From: Nocardia sp. BSTN01
Lineage (GTDB): Bacteria > Actinomycetota > Actinomycetes > Mycobacteriales > Mycobacteriaceae
Assembly: GCF_015354405.1 (NCBI RefSeq)
Contig: NZ_JADKYP010000007.1
Coordinates: 62,001 to 126,000 of the forward strand
Reading direction: 5' to 3'
DNA: 64,000 nucleotides
Part shown: positions 52,967-62,067 of the stretch, piece after piece
How the letters are laid out: every line of letters starts with the position of its first letter
How positions within the stretch are numbered: the first letter of the stretch is position 1
Notes under the pieces: generated by a model
Told to the model about the DNA's origin: nothing
Databases searched by the model: none
Seen by the model: the letters and a program-made list of their open reading frames with translations, nothing else
Translations under genes and position numbers: made by a program

Positions 52967-53285
52967 TTCACCTCCACACACCCCGACGGAACGGATCCGT
53001 CACATAATTAGTTGGATGATATATCTCTATTGCATACCGGGCAACAAACAGCACCCGCCACCTGAACGCGACCAAGGATCTCGAACGGATCCACACCCGC
53101 AACCGCGGCCCTGTAGGCCGGTCTCCACCTCCCACTCCCTTCCCGAAGGCGATCGAGCGCTTGCGGTGCACCACTCCACCGGCTGCTCACGGGCCGGACG
53201 GGCGCCGGTCCGCCGACGGTCCCCCGGCGGATTCACCAGAATCTGAGTTATAGATTAATATTTACATTATTTCAGAGCTCAGGCC
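52967..53285. other. TetR / hydrolase divergent promoter region
   Basis: 319 bp; AT-rich stretches at 53001-53035 and 53245-53275 mark the two promoter zones. No gene is seen between them. Confidence 0.6.
53008..53022. promoter_or_regulatory. Box shared with the mce promoter
   Basis: TTAGTTGGATGATAT on the plus strand matches the minus-strand box at 33048-33062 at 14 of 15 bases. It is 42 bp upstream of the TetR start and 264 bp upstream of the hydrolase. Confidence 0.5.
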
Positions 53286-54158
53286 ATGCGCAGGAAAGCA
53301 GGATCAGTGGTAGAACGGACACGCCGGATATCCCTGTCGTACGGAGCAGGGCGCCTCAGCGGCCTGCTCAGCACCGTGCCCACACCACGCGCTCTGGTAG
53401 TCGCCCTCCACGGCGGCGGCCTGCATTCCGGCTACTTCCACGGTGCCGCCGACCCCGACCTTTCGCTCCTCGACATCGGATATCAGCTCGGATATTCGGT
53501 ACTGGCACTCGACCGGCCAGGATACGGCGAGTCGGCCGGTATCGAACAGAGCGACTCCACCCTCGAAGGACAAGCCGCGACGATCTGGCGTGCCCTCGAC
53601 GATCTTCCCGAAGCAGACGGCGCCGAGGTCGGATTGGTCGGACACTCCTTCGGATCCATGGTCGCTCTGCAAATGGCGGCCGACCGGCCATCGGACCGGA
53701 CCCTGATCGGCGTCGACTTCAGCGGGATAGGCACGAAGTACGCAGAGGCGGTGTTCACCAACATGTCCGGTCCGGTGGACCGCTCCATGCACTGGGGTCG
53801 GGAGACGTTCTATCCCGCGACCACCTTCGACAAGGGTGTGCGCCCGGTAGCTCCGATCCCGCTGAAGGAGCAAGAGGAGGCTCTGGCATGGCCGGATCGG
53901 GCGCACGCCGTAGCGAAACAGGTGGAGTGCCCGGTGCGCATCACCCACGCCGAGTTCGAGCCGAACTGGGATGACGAATTACCTTCCCTCGCCGCCCTGT
54001 TCGTCAACTCACCGTGGGTCGGCTACGACGTCCAGATGCACAGCGGGCACAACATCAGCCTCAGCTGGTCCGCACGCGCATATCACTTGCGCTCCTTCGC
54101 TTTCTTCGACGACTGCCTGAACGGGCTCCGGCAGCAGCACACTCAGCCGAAAGGGTGA
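53286..54158 (+). CDS. Alpha/beta-hydrolase
   Basis: 290 residues from ATG 53286; GTG 53307, just after CAGGATCA, is a good alternative. LHGGGLHSGYF oxyanion region, GHSFGS nucleophile Ser121, and a terminal His in MHSGHNISL. No signal peptide, so cytoplasmic. It is followed by an SDR gene 4 bp downstream and diverges from the TetR gene. Likely hydrolyses an ester, lactone or C-C bond of a small lipid-like molecule. Confidence 0.83.
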   Translation: MRRKAGSVVERTRRISLSYGAGRLSGLLSTVPTPRALVVALHGGGLHSGYFHGAADPDLSLLDIGYQLGYSVLALDRPGYGESAGIEQSDSTLEGQAATIWRALDDLPEADGAEVGLVGHSFGSMVALQMAADRPSDRTLIGVDFSGIGTKYAEAVFTNMSGPVDRSMHWGRETFYPATTFDKGVRPVAPIPLKEQEEALAWPDRAHAVAKQVECPVRITHAEFEPNWDDELPSLAALFVNSPWVGYDVQMHSGHNISLSWSARAYHLRSFAFFDDCLNGLRQQHTQPKG

Positions 54159-54162
54159 CGAC

Positions 54163-54936
54163 TTGACGAATCACACCGATGCACAGCTCCTCGCCGGCCG
54201 CAAGGCGGTGGTCACAGGCGCCGGTGGGGGGATGGGCGGAGCCATCGCCGATCTGCTTGCCCGGCATGGCGCCGACCTGGTCCTCAACGACCGAAACCGG
54301 GAACGCGTCACCAGCAGCGCGGAAGCAGCACGACGGCATGGGCGAGAGGCAGTCGTGGTCGATGGTGACGTCACCCAGCAGGACGACGCCCGCCGCGTCA
54401 TCGAAGCAGCACACTCCCGCTGGGGTCGCCTGGACATCCTGATCAATGTGGTCGGGGGTATCAAGGGTCCGGTTGTCGTGCCGTTGTGGGACATCACGTC
54501 CGACCATTGGGACGCCACCATCGGCCTGAACCTGCATGGAACGTTTCACTGCACACAGGCGGCGCTGCCCGCCATGATGGAGCAGCGCTACGGCAAGATC
54601 GTCAACATCGCCTCCGTGGGATGGGCCGGAGAAGCACTGCACGCCCACTATGCCGTGGCAAAGGCCGGCGTTGTCGCGTTCACGCGCTCGGCGGCAACGC
54701 AACTGGGCCCGTACAACATCAACGTCAATGCGATCGCTCCGGGCGCGACCGCCCGGAACATCTCCGTCGACACGCCGGATTCGATCACGCCCTCGGTGTC
54801 CGCCACCGGCCCCCTCGGCCGGATCAACACCCCCGAGGACATCGCCGGCACCACGCTGTTCCTGGTTTCCGAACACAGCCGCAATATCTCCGGCGAACTG
54901 GTGACGGTGGCAGGCGGAAACACGCCCAGGTTGTAG
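54163..54936 (+). CDS. SDR-family oxidoreductase
   Basis: 257 residues from a TTG start at 54163, eight bases after AAAGGG. TGAGGGMG cofactor loop near 20, Ser in NIASVGWAG and YAVAK active site. It ends VTVAGGNTPRL. Works on the product or substrate of the preceding hydrolase; the pair is a small operon. Confidence 0.88.
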   Translation: MTNHTDAQLLAGRKAVVTGAGGGMGGAIADLLARHGADLVLNDRNRERVTSSAEAARRHGREAVVVDGDVTQQDDARRVIEAAHSRWGRLDILINVVGGIKGPVVVPLWDITSDHWDATIGLNLHGTFHCTQAALPAMMEQRYGKIVNIASVGWAGEALHAHYAVAKAGVVAFTRSAATQLGPYNINVNAIAPGATARNISVDTPDSITPSVSATGPLGRINTPEDIAGTTLFLVSEHSRNISGELVTVAGGNTPRL

Positions 54937-54965
54937 CGCGGCGCCGATCGTCACGCACGCCGCGC
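54936..54965. terminator. Weak GC hairpin between convergent genes
   Basis: GCGCGGCG (54936-54943) pairs with CGCCGCGC (54958-54965) around a 14-base loop. It begins at the SDR stop codon and lies before the convergent lipase end (54976). Termination is inferred. Confidence 0.4.
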
Positions 54966-54975
54966 TCGCGAGATG

Positions 54976-55788
54976 CTAACCGTCGAGCGCGGCGGTGATC
55001 CAGCCCATGACGACGGGATCGCGTGGCAGGGTGGCATGGTCGACGACATGCCCGGGCACCAGGTCCTGGACGAAGACGTTCTCCACACCGGTTTCCAGGA
55101 TGAACGAGGCGGTGCCCGGCGGCGTGACGACGGTGTCGTCGCGAGTCGCGAGCACGTGGTAGCGCACTCCCTGCGCCGCGATCGGCGCACGCCCGAGCTC
55201 GGTGCTGAACGATGATCCGGCCTCGAGGTCGGCGCAGGCCGGACACACCGCATCCGACATCACGGTATCGGTCATGCCACGAACTCCCGACCGCTCGGCG
55301 ACCTCCACGACACCGGACAATGTAGTGCCGAAAGTGGGTGGCGCCAGCAGAACTTCGGTATGAATCCGGTCGGCGCGCTCGACCTCCTTGGCCGAGAACA
55401 GCGCAATCGCAGCGCCTTCCGAATGAGCCACAAGATCGACTCGGGCGGCGCCGGTGCGGTTCCGGACCGCCTCGATGAAAGCATCGACTTCCGCCACCGA
55501 GCGCCGCAGGGGAGCGAACCCGTTGATCCGGAACAATGTCCGCTCATCCTTGCCGTAGTCGAGAGCGAAGACGCAATAGCCGGATTCGATCAGGCGCGGC
55601 GCCAGCGCGTCCCACTCGTGTGTGCTGTCGGTGATGCCGTGCAGCAACACCACAGGGCGCGGATGCGCGACCGATGGCCGACAGTTCCCATCGTTCATCG
55701 CGGGCGCGGGTGGCTGTGCGTTCACCGAGATGGTGTGCCCAGCCATCATCAACGCAGCGGCGAACGCCAAAAACCAGGAAAACCTCAT
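54976..55788 (-). CDS. Secreted lipase (class 2 lipase-like)
   Basis: 270 residues with a signal peptide of about 24 residues (MRFSWFLAFAAALMMAG). LLHGITDSTHEW and nucleophile Ser123 in VAHSEGAA are lipase-like; an acid lies near ATRDDTVVTPP and His near VPGHVVDHATLP. Cys pairs (CPAC) suggest disulfides. It is secreted and probably releases fatty acids from acylglycerols or other esters. Its gene is isolated from the beta-oxidation operon by 266 bp. Confidence 0.88.
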   Translation of the reverse strand: MRFSWFLAFAAALMMAGHTISVNAQPPAPAMNDGNCRPSVAHPRPVVLLHGITDSTHEWDALAPRLIESGYCVFALDYGKDERTLFRINGFAPLRRSVAEVDAFIEAVRNRTGAARVDLVAHSEGAAIALFSAKEVERADRIHTEVLLAPPTFGTTLSGVVEVAERSGVRGMTDTVMSDAVCPACADLEAGSSFSTELGRAPIAAQGVRYHVLATRDDTVVTPPGTASFILETGVENVFVQDLVPGHVVDHATLPRDPVVMGWITAALDG

Positions 55789-56054
55789 GATGCGGACCCC
55801 TCACTACCGAGATGTGTCCAGCATCGGCTGGTTCGAGGAAGCGGGCAACCTCTCCGGCGTATCAACCCGTCACCCGATGCGGTCGCTCTCACGTACGGAA
55901 GGATCATCGAAGAGGTCCGCAGGCACGCTTCCCGTGCTCGGATCGTGCCGGTGAGCTATCCGCATGCGCTGCGGCGCAACGGATTCTGGTGTTCAGCCGC
56001 TATGGTCGGCGCCGTGCTACGCCGTGCACGCTGTTGGCGGAAACCTCCGGACGC

Positions 56055-56840
56055 TCACTTCTTACCGGCGCGAGCACGGAGTTGTGTGGCGATCTCGCCA
56101 TACTCCGCCGTGTCGTGCGATTGGCTCTCCGCGGCGAGCCCCATGCCGAGAGTGGCGACCGCGGCCCGGCGCAGATGCTGATTGAGCACGCTCTTGGTGT
56201 CGCGGACCGCCTGCGGGGGCAGCGCCGCCACCCGGGCAGCGAATTCCGTTGCCCGGGAGGACAAATCGGCCGCCGGCACCGCGTGGTTCGCCAAACCCAA
56301 TTCGACCGCCGTCGACGCCGGTATCCGCTCCCCCGTGAGCAAGTACTCCTTCACCCGCAGCAGGCTGGTGAAGGCGGGCCAGGTCACAGCACTGCCGTCT
56401 CCGGCCACCAATCCGTTGACCACATGGGGGTCGGCGATGAATGTGTGATCGGCGATGAAGACGATGTCGCACAGGGTCGCCAAGGTGCAGCCCAGACCGA
56501 CGGCCGGCCCGTTCACCGCCGCTACCACCGGCACCTCGATGTTCAGCATCGCGTCGACCAGACGCCGCGCCTGCCGCATCGCCTTGCGCCGCCCGTCGAA
56601 ATCGGTGCGATACCGCTCGAAATCGTCCAGATTCCCGCCCGCGCTGAACGCCTTGCCCGCCCCGGTCAGGACCACGGCGCGAATCTCGGGGTCGTCGTCG
56701 ACCCGAGCCATCAGGCGGGGAAACTCGTCGTGCAGTGCATCGTCGAAGGCGTTCATCGCCGCCGGTCGATTCAGTGTCACCGTCGCGACACCGGCGGCCA
56801 CCTCTACCAGAAGCCGGTCGGATTCGGTCTTCAGGCCCAC
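56055..56840 (-). CDS. Crotonase-family enzyme with Asp in place of the hydratase Glu
   Basis: 261 residues. [10 protein letters not shown] and GPAVGLGCTLATL form the oxyanion hole. The position of the hydratase Glu is not acidic; an Asp is present in VAGDGSAV, the same spacing as in the crotonase at 60057-60908. Such members may be isomerases, hydrolases or hydratases acting through Asp. It is last in the beta-oxidation operon and follows the beta-lactamase-fold gene by 31 bp. Confidence 0.83.
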   Translation of the reverse strand: MGLKTESDRLLVEVAAGVATVTLNRPAAMNAFDDALHDEFPRLMARVDDDPEIRAVVLTGAGKAFSAGGNLDDFERYRTDFDGRRKAMRQARRLVDAMLNIEVPVVAAVNGPAVGLGCTLATLCDIVFIADHTFIADPHVVNGLVAGDGSAVTWPAFTSLLRVKEYLLTGERIPASTAVELGLANHAVPAADLSSRATEFAARVAALPPQAVRDTKSVLNQHLRRAAVATLGMGLAAESQSHDTAEYGEIATQLRARAGKK

Positions 56841-56871
56841 AGCGGGATCCTCCTCGTACTCGGCGCGCCGA

Positions 56872-58002
56872 TCAATCCTTGGTCAGATCAGCGGCCAGAT
56901 TGCCGATATTCGTGATCGCCGCGACACCACGCGGCGAATAGTCGTAACCCGATGCCGGGTAACCATTGGTCAACAACGCGAACGAGACACCGCTGTCCGG
57001 GTCGCAAAACCCGAGCTGATACGCCGCGCCACCATGCCCGAACGTTCGCGGAGACGCCACCGAGGGCATCCACGAGCCCGCGTCGGGGCCGGCGACGACC
57101 ACGAAAAGCCCGATCCCCACTCGCTTGGCCGAACCGCCGTAGGTCTGCTCGCCGGCCGGTACATCCGTCACCCGCGGCCGGATCGCATCCTCGACCACCC
57201 CGGGAGCCCACAGCGGTGAATGCAGCAAGGCCTGATAGTGCAGTGCCACGTCGGCGGCGGAGGCGACCACCCCGTGTGCGGGCTCACCGGCGGTAACGAC
57301 GTCCGCATTGTCGAGATACCAAGGCCCCCAAGGATCTACCTCCGCGTCGTCACCGTCCACACATACCATCGGCGCCACTGTTTCGCGCTGGTCGTCGAGC
57401 GAGACCCCGAGACCGAAACCGAGCCCCAGAGGCTCGGCGATCTCTCGGCTGAGGTATTCCGGCAGCGGCTTTCCGGTGATGCGCTCGACCAGTTCCGCGA
57501 TGATCCAGGCGGCCGAGGTCAAATGGAACTGCAGGCGTTCACCGGGCGGATACTCCAAGCGCCATTTCGAGAAGGCTTGCAGTCGCAGTTCTCGATCGGC
57601 CATCTTCGGATATCCCAAGGGCGCGAAGGGAAAACCGGCCGTATGGGTCAGGACCTGCTCGATCGTGACCGAGTCCTTGCCGTTGGTGCCGAACTCCGGT
57701 ATCACCGACGAGACCGGCGCGGTGATGTCGATCCGGCCCTCGCCGATCAGCTTCCAGACGGCACTCGCGACGTAGGTCCGCCCGACCGACTGCAGCAGAT
57801 AGCGCGGCCAGGCGGCACCCCAACTCCACGACGCGACCAGTCGATTGTGCCGGGCGACAGCGACCTGGGCCGACGGCAGCGGACCGTACTCGACCTCCAG
57901 CTCGATCCGCCGTCGCAGCACATCGAGCTTCCACCGGTCGATCGCCAGCTCGGCAGGATCCGCAACCACCTGGGTGTTCATCGGTTCGACCGCCACTGTC
58001 AC
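56872..58002 (-). CDS. Serine beta-lactamase-fold (LACTB/EstB-like) protein with altered active site
   Basis: 376 residues from GTG 58002, which overlaps the thiolase stop by 4 bp and has AGAAGG upstream. The fold is clear: HTAGFPF near 120, FGHGGAAY near 322 and the whole length of esterase/DD-peptidase relatives. In the SxxK motif the Lys is replaced by Arg (Ser72-Val-Gly-Arg75), and the YxN motif reads His160-Leu-Thr162. Both are needed for normal acylation, so it is inactive as a beta-lactamase/esterase or uses another mechanism. It is embedded in a beta-oxidation operon, between thiolase and crotonase, which argues for a role in lipid or CoA metabolism. Confidence 0.85.
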   Translation of the reverse strand: MTVAVEPMNTQVVADPAELAIDRWKLDVLRRRIELEVEYGPLPSAQVAVARHNRLVASWSWGAAWPRYLLQSVGRTYVASAVWKLIGEGRIDITAPVSSVIPEFGTNGKDSVTIEQVLTHTAGFPFAPLGYPKMADRELRLQAFSKWRLEYPPGERLQFHLTSAAWIIAELVERITGKPLPEYLSREIAEPLGLGFGLGVSLDDQRETVAPMVCVDGDDAEVDPWGPWYLDNADVVTAGEPAHGVVASAADVALHYQALLHSPLWAPGVVEDAIRPRVTDVPAGEQTYGGSAKRVGIGLFVVVAGPDAGSWMPSVASPRTFGHGGAAYQLGFCDPDSGVSFALLTNGYPASGYDYSPRGVAAITNIGNLAADLTKD

Positions 58003-59225
58003 GCAACCTTCTCGAACAGTGCCGCGAGCCCCTGGCCGCCGCCGATGCACATCGTCTCGAGTCCGTAGCGGACGTCGCGGCGAACCATTTCGCGGGCGAG
58101 GGTGGCCAGAATCCGACCACCGGTCGCTCCGACAGGATGGCCCAGAGAGATTCCGGAACCGTTCACGTTGAGACGATCGAAGTCGCTCGGGGTGAATCCC
58201 CATTCCCGCGTGCATGCGAGCACCTGAGCCGCGAACGCCTCGTTCAACTCGATCAGGTCGATCTTCTCCAGACCCAGCTCCGCGGCCGCGAGCGCCTTGG
58301 CAACGGCCGGAACCGGTCCGATTCCCATAACGGACGGCCCCACTCCACCGACGCCCCAGGACACCAGGCGGACGAGGGGGCGCAACCCGAGCTCGGCCGC
58401 CTTGGCCGGGTGGGTGACCACACAGACAGCGGCGCCGTCGTTCTGGCCGGAGGCATTGCCCGCGGTGACCGTAGCGTCGGCATCCTGTCCACCGAGAACC
58501 GGACGCAACCGGGCGAGCTTCTCCACGGTCGAATCCGGCCGGATGTGCTCGTCGCGGTCGACCACGGTGTCGCCCTTGCGGCCGGGCACCGTCACGGGAA
58601 TGATCTCGTCGGCGAAGCGGCCCGCCACCTCGGCAGCGGCTGCTCGCTCGTGGCTGCGCACCGAGAACTCGTCCTGTTCGGCCCGGGAGATCCGGTATTC
58701 CCGGCGCAGATTCTCGGCCGTCTCCAGCATCCCACCCGGGACCGGGTAACCGGCACCACCGGCCGTGACGCGGCCGCGAGCGAGCGCGTCGTGCAGCATG
58801 ACGCCGGCACCGGCTTTGGCACCCCACCGCATGGAGGTGGAGTAGAACGCCGCGTTGCTCATGGACTCGGCGCCTCCGGCCAGCACCACGTCGTTGACAC
58901 CGGCCGCCACCTGCATCGCGGCGTAGATGACCGCCTGCAGCCCCGACCCGCAGCGACGGTCGATCTGCAACCCGGTCACCGAGACCGGCAATCCGGCATC
59001 CAGAGCCGCCACCCGGCCGATGGCGGGGGCATCCATGGTCGGATAGCAATTTCCGAGCAGTACTTCATCGACGGATTCGGGTGCGATCCCGGTCCTTTCG
59101 ATGAGACCGCGGATCGCCGTCGTCGCCAATTCGTGCGCCGCCAGGTCGCGCAGCGATCCGCCGAAGCCCCCGACCGGGGTCCGGACCGGCTCGCAGATGA
59201 CTGCCTCACGCAACGTATTCCTCAT
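57999..59225 (-). CDS. Acetyl-CoA acyltransferase (thiolase)
   Basis: 408 residues. All thiolase residues present: Cys92 (RCGSGLQAVI), His363 (LGHPVGATGG) and Cys393 (MCIGGGQGLA). It cleaves 3-ketoacyl-CoA with CoA. Start overlaps the preceding crotonase stop by 4 bp. With the three crotonases and Ltp/DUF35 upstream it completes a beta-oxidation set. Confidence 0.94.
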   Translation of the reverse strand: MRNTLREAVICEPVRTPVGGFGGSLRDLAAHELATTAIRGLIERTGIAPESVDEVLLGNCYPTMDAPAIGRVAALDAGLPVSVTGLQIDRRCGSGLQAVIYAAMQVAAGVNDVVLAGGAESMSNAAFYSTSMRWGAKAGAGVMLHDALARGRVTAGGAGYPVPGGMLETAENLRREYRISRAEQDEFSVRSHERAAAAEVAGRFADEIIPVTVPGRKGDTVVDRDEHIRPDSTVEKLARLRPVLGGQDADATVTAGNASGQNDGAAVCVVTHPAKAAELGLRPLVRLVSWGVGGVGPSVMGIGPVPAVAKALAAAELGLEKIDLIELNEAFAAQVLACTREWGFTPSDFDRLNVNGSGISLGHPVGATGGRILATLAREMVRRDVRYGLETMCIGGGQGLAALFEKVA

Positions 59226-60043
59226 TTCGTTTCCTGCTTCGAGCCTTCTCGCGAGAATCGAGGCGCGCGCTTCGCCAAGAATGCGGCCGCGCCTTCCTGA
59301 CCGTCGGCCGACCCGATCGCCATCGCCGCCAGCGCGGCCTCGTGCCGTAAGCCCTCCGGCCCGTCGGCGGACGAGCGCGCGGACTCGAGGATCAGACCGA
59401 GATTGGCGCGACTCAGTTCGGCCAGCCCGGCCGCCAACCGGCCCGCTTCCTCGAGCAACGATTCCGAGGGCACCGGCGGCTCGGACAACAGGCCCAGATG
59501 CCAGGCTCGGCCGGCGTCGATGGGCTGTCCGGTGAGCATGACGGCCAGCGCGGGTGCACGCCCGACCGCACGGCGCAACCGCTGCGTCCCGCCGTAACCG
59601 GGAACCAATCCCAGCTTGGATTCCGGCAATCCGAAGCGACTGCGTTCCGAGGCCAGGATCACCGGACAGGAGAGCGCCAGTTCGAAACCGCCGCCGAGCG
59701 CATAGCCGTCGACGGCGGCGATCACCGGAACCGGAAGCTCCTCGACCGCCGACATCACGCGCTGCCCGCGCTGCAGCACAGCATGGGCACCGGCGACATC
59801 CAATCCGGCGAGTTCGGACAGGTCCGCGCCCGCGCAGAAGGCACGTCCCCCGGCCCCGCTGAGCACCACCGCTCCGATGGCGACATCGTCGCGGACCGCG
59901 TCGAGTTCGGCGGCAAGCGTCGCCAGCACCTCACGGTTCAGCGCGTTCAGGGCATCGGGCCGATTGATGGTCAGATATCTGACGCGCCCTTCGGTGCGCA
60001 CCGAAACGGGCGTCGTCGACACGTCTACGTCGGATGTGGTCAT
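59222..60043 (-). CDS. Enoyl-CoA hydratase
   Basis: 273 residues. Standard: GRAFCAGADL, GYALGGGFELAL, Glu in GLPESKLGLVPG, and YGGTQRL. The second Glu of the classical pair is Ala (ALAVML), which still fits a hydratase or isomerase. It is between a second crotonase and thiolase in the operon. Confidence 0.9.
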   Translation of the reverse strand: MTTSDVDVSTTPVSVRTEGRVRYLTINRPDALNALNREVLATLAAELDAVRDDVAIGAVVLSGAGGRAFCAGADLSELAGLDVAGAHAVLQRGQRVMSAVEELPVPVIAAVDGYALGGGFELALSCPVILASERSRFGLPESKLGLVPGYGGTQRLRRAVGRAPALAVMLTGQPIDAGRAWHLGLLSEPPVPSESLLEEAGRLAAGLAELSRANLGLILESARSSADGPEGLRHEAALAAMAIGSADGQEGAAAFLAKRAPRFSREGSKQETK

Positions 60044-60056
60044 CGAATCCGCACTT

Positions 60057-60908
60057 TCACACCGCGGGCCCGGCGAACTCGGGCGGACGCTTCTCTAGGT
60101 GGGAAGCGAGGCCCTCGCGCACATCGCCGAGACCGAAGCCGTAGAACTCGAGCGCCAGCGACGCGTCGAAGGACGGCCCGGCGGCCCGGTACCAGTTGTT
60201 CAGCGCCTGCTTGGTCCACGAAATGGCGCTCGGCGAGCCGGCCACCAGCTTGCGGGCCACATCCATAGCCTTCGCCCGAACCTGGTCGTCGTCGACGGAC
60301 AACGAGACCAGCCCGATCCGCTCCGCCTCCTCGCCGGTGAGCACATCACAGGTGAGCAGGTAGTACTTGGCCTTCGCCATACCGCACATCAGCGGCCAGG
60401 TGAGCACCGCGTGGTCGCCCGCGGCGACACCGAGCCGGGTGTGGCCGTCGACGATGCGGGCGGTCCGGCCCGCGACGCTGATGTCGGCGGTCATCGCCAC
60501 GGCCAAGCCGGCCCCCACAGCGGGGCCGTGAATCGCGGCGACGATCGGCTTGGAGCAATTGACGACGTTGTAGACCAGGTCCCGCGCTTCGCGCATGACG
60601 CGCGTCCGCACGGTCGGGTCGTTGACCATTTCCTGCAGCAGGTCGAAGGTGCCACCGGCGGAGAAGGCCTTACCCTCGCCGCGCACGACCACCGCCCGGA
60701 CCTCGGGGTCCCGGTCGATCACCGGCCAGATCTCGGGAAGCTGGGCATGCGCGTCGAGACCGACCGCGTTCAAATTGGGCGCGTCCAGCACGATTTCCAG
60801 GATCCCGGGTTCGGGATGCTCGACACGGAACGCGGTGAATCGCGCGTACCGGTCGGCTCCGTCCACATCGGTGCCGACCGCTGCCGCGGTGTTGTTCTCG
60901 GTTGTCAT
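60057..60908 (-). CDS. Crotonase-family enzyme with Asp catalytic position
   Basis: 283 residues with [10 protein letters not shown] and [12 protein letters not shown] oxyanion motifs. Instead of the usual Glu it has Asp in [12 protein letters not shown], as in 56055-56840; these two are each other's nearest paralogue in the window by this motif. The operon therefore has two non-canonical crotonases and one ordinary one. Position between Ltp and hydratase suggests an early step. Confidence 0.86.
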   Translation of the reverse strand: MTTENNTAAAVGTDVDGADRYARFTAFRVEHPEPGILEIVLDAPNLNAVGLDAHAQLPEIWPVIDRDPEVRAVVVRGEGKAFSAGGTFDLLQEMVNDPTVRTRVMREARDLVYNVVNCSKPIVAAIHGPAVGAGLAVAMTADISVAGRTARIVDGHTRLGVAAGDHAVLTWPLMCGMAKAKYYLLTCDVLTGEEAERIGLVSLSVDDDQVRAKAMDVARKLVAGSPSAISWTKQALNNWYRAAGPSFDASLALEFYGFGLGDVREGLASHLEKRPPEFAGPAV

Positions 60909-60921
60909 TTCTATCCTTCGG

Positions 60922-62067
60922 TCAGCGCGAGAAGATCGACACGACGGAAGCGCCGGGAGCGCCGTACAGGTGCGTATAGCCGACGCGGGGCTGACCCGCC
61001 ACCTGGCGTTCGCCGGCCCGGCCCTGCAGCTGCAGCACGATCTCGTAGACCTGCCGCAAGCCGGAGGCGCCGATCGGCTCCCCGTTCGCGATCAGTCCGC
61101 CATCGGTGTTGACCGGAAGGCGTCCGCCGATCTCGGTGGCGCCCTCGGCGATCCACTTCTCCTGCTCGCCGTCGGCGCAGAAACCGTTCTCCGCCATGTG
61201 AATCAGCTCGGAACCGGCATCGGTGTCCTGCAACTGCGCCACGTGGACGTCACCGGGCCCGAGGCCGGCGCTCTCGTAGGCGGCACGCGAGGCGTCGACG
61301 GTCGGGCTCGGCGCGCTCTGCAGCGGCAACGACGGGCTCTGCACCTCGAACGCACCGGAACGGCGCGACCGCAACTCGGAGGCCCGCAGGAACACGGGGC
61401 TCGAGGTGAACTTGTGCGCCAGATCCGCCCGGCACAGCACCACGGCCGCCGCGCCCTCGTCCGGACTGCAGTACATGTATCGGGTCAGCGGATAGTTCAC
61501 GATCTCGGAGGCCAGGATCTCCTCGACCGGAACCGCCTTGCGGCGCCATGCCTGCGGATTGATGGCCCCGTTGCGCAGGTTCTTCGCCGCGATCTTGGCC
61601 AGGCTCTCCGGCGAGATGCCGTAGTCGTGCATGTACCGGGTGATCTTGGTGCCGAAGAAATGCGTCGTGAGGAACATTCCGGTTCGGCCGTACCAGGCGG
61701 GCAACCCGACCACCGAGGGATCGGCGGCGAAAGCGCCACGCGGGTGCTTGTCCATGCCGATCGCCATCGCCACATCGGCGTCACCGTGCCGGATCGCCTG
61801 CGCGGCCATCTGCAACGACGTGCCGCCGGTCGCGCAGCCGTTGAACACGCCGCGCACCGGGATGCCGGTCAGTCCGAGCCAGCCCACGATGGCGTCGGGA
61901 TTGGACACCTCGTAGCTACCCACGTAGGCGGTCTGCACCTGCGCCCAGTCGGCGCCGGCGTCCGCCAGTGCCGAACGGGCGGCCTCGGCCCCCATGTCCA
62001 GGGCCGGCTTGTCGCCGTAGCGCCCGAACGGATGCAGTCCGACACCGACAATCGCAACATCGGTCAT
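60922..62067 (-). CDS. Ltp-type thiolase-fold enzyme, non-canonical active site
   Basis: 381 residues from ATG 62067, overlapping the DUF35 stop (ATGA). Cys78 is kept in [11 protein letters not shown]. The usual GHPxGA motif reads GEPIGASG, replacing the catalytic His by Glu, and the C-terminal Cys motif is absent ([14 protein letters not shown]). It is therefore not a standard thiolase; known Ltp2 aldolases also cleave without classic thiolase chemistry. It is paired with a Cys-less DUF35 protein, as the first Ltp/DUF35 pair is with a zinc-binding one. Confidence 0.85.
   Translation of the reverse strand: MTDVAIVGVGLHPFGRYGDKPALDMGAEAARSALADAGADWAQVQTAYVGSYEVSNPDAIVGWLGLTGIPVRGVFNGCATGGTSLQMAAQAIRHGDADVAMAIGMDKHPRGAFAADPSVVGLPAWYGRTGMFLTTHFFGTKITRYMHDYGISPESLAKIAAKNLRNGAINPQAWRRKAVPVEEILASEIVNYPLTRYMYCSPDEGAAAVVLCRADLAHKFTSSPVFLRASELRSRRSGAFEVQSPSLPLQSAPSPTVDASRAAYESAGLGPGDVHVAQLQDTDAGSELIHMAENGFCADGEQEKWIAEGATEIGGRLPVNTDGGLIANGEPIGASGLRQVYEIVLQLQGRAGERQVAGQPRVGYTHLYGAPGASVVSIFSR

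Noticed and set aside
53027-53246. Several 60-157 residue frames on both strands in the TetR-hydrolase gap
   Set aside because: They overlap one another, are Arg-rich, and lie across promoters.
55789-56054. Coding-like plus-strand stretch between lipase and crotonase
   Set aside because: A short run of good codons (DAVALTYGRIIEEVRRH) is seen, but the start and stop do not fit and no family is recognised; left as non-coding.
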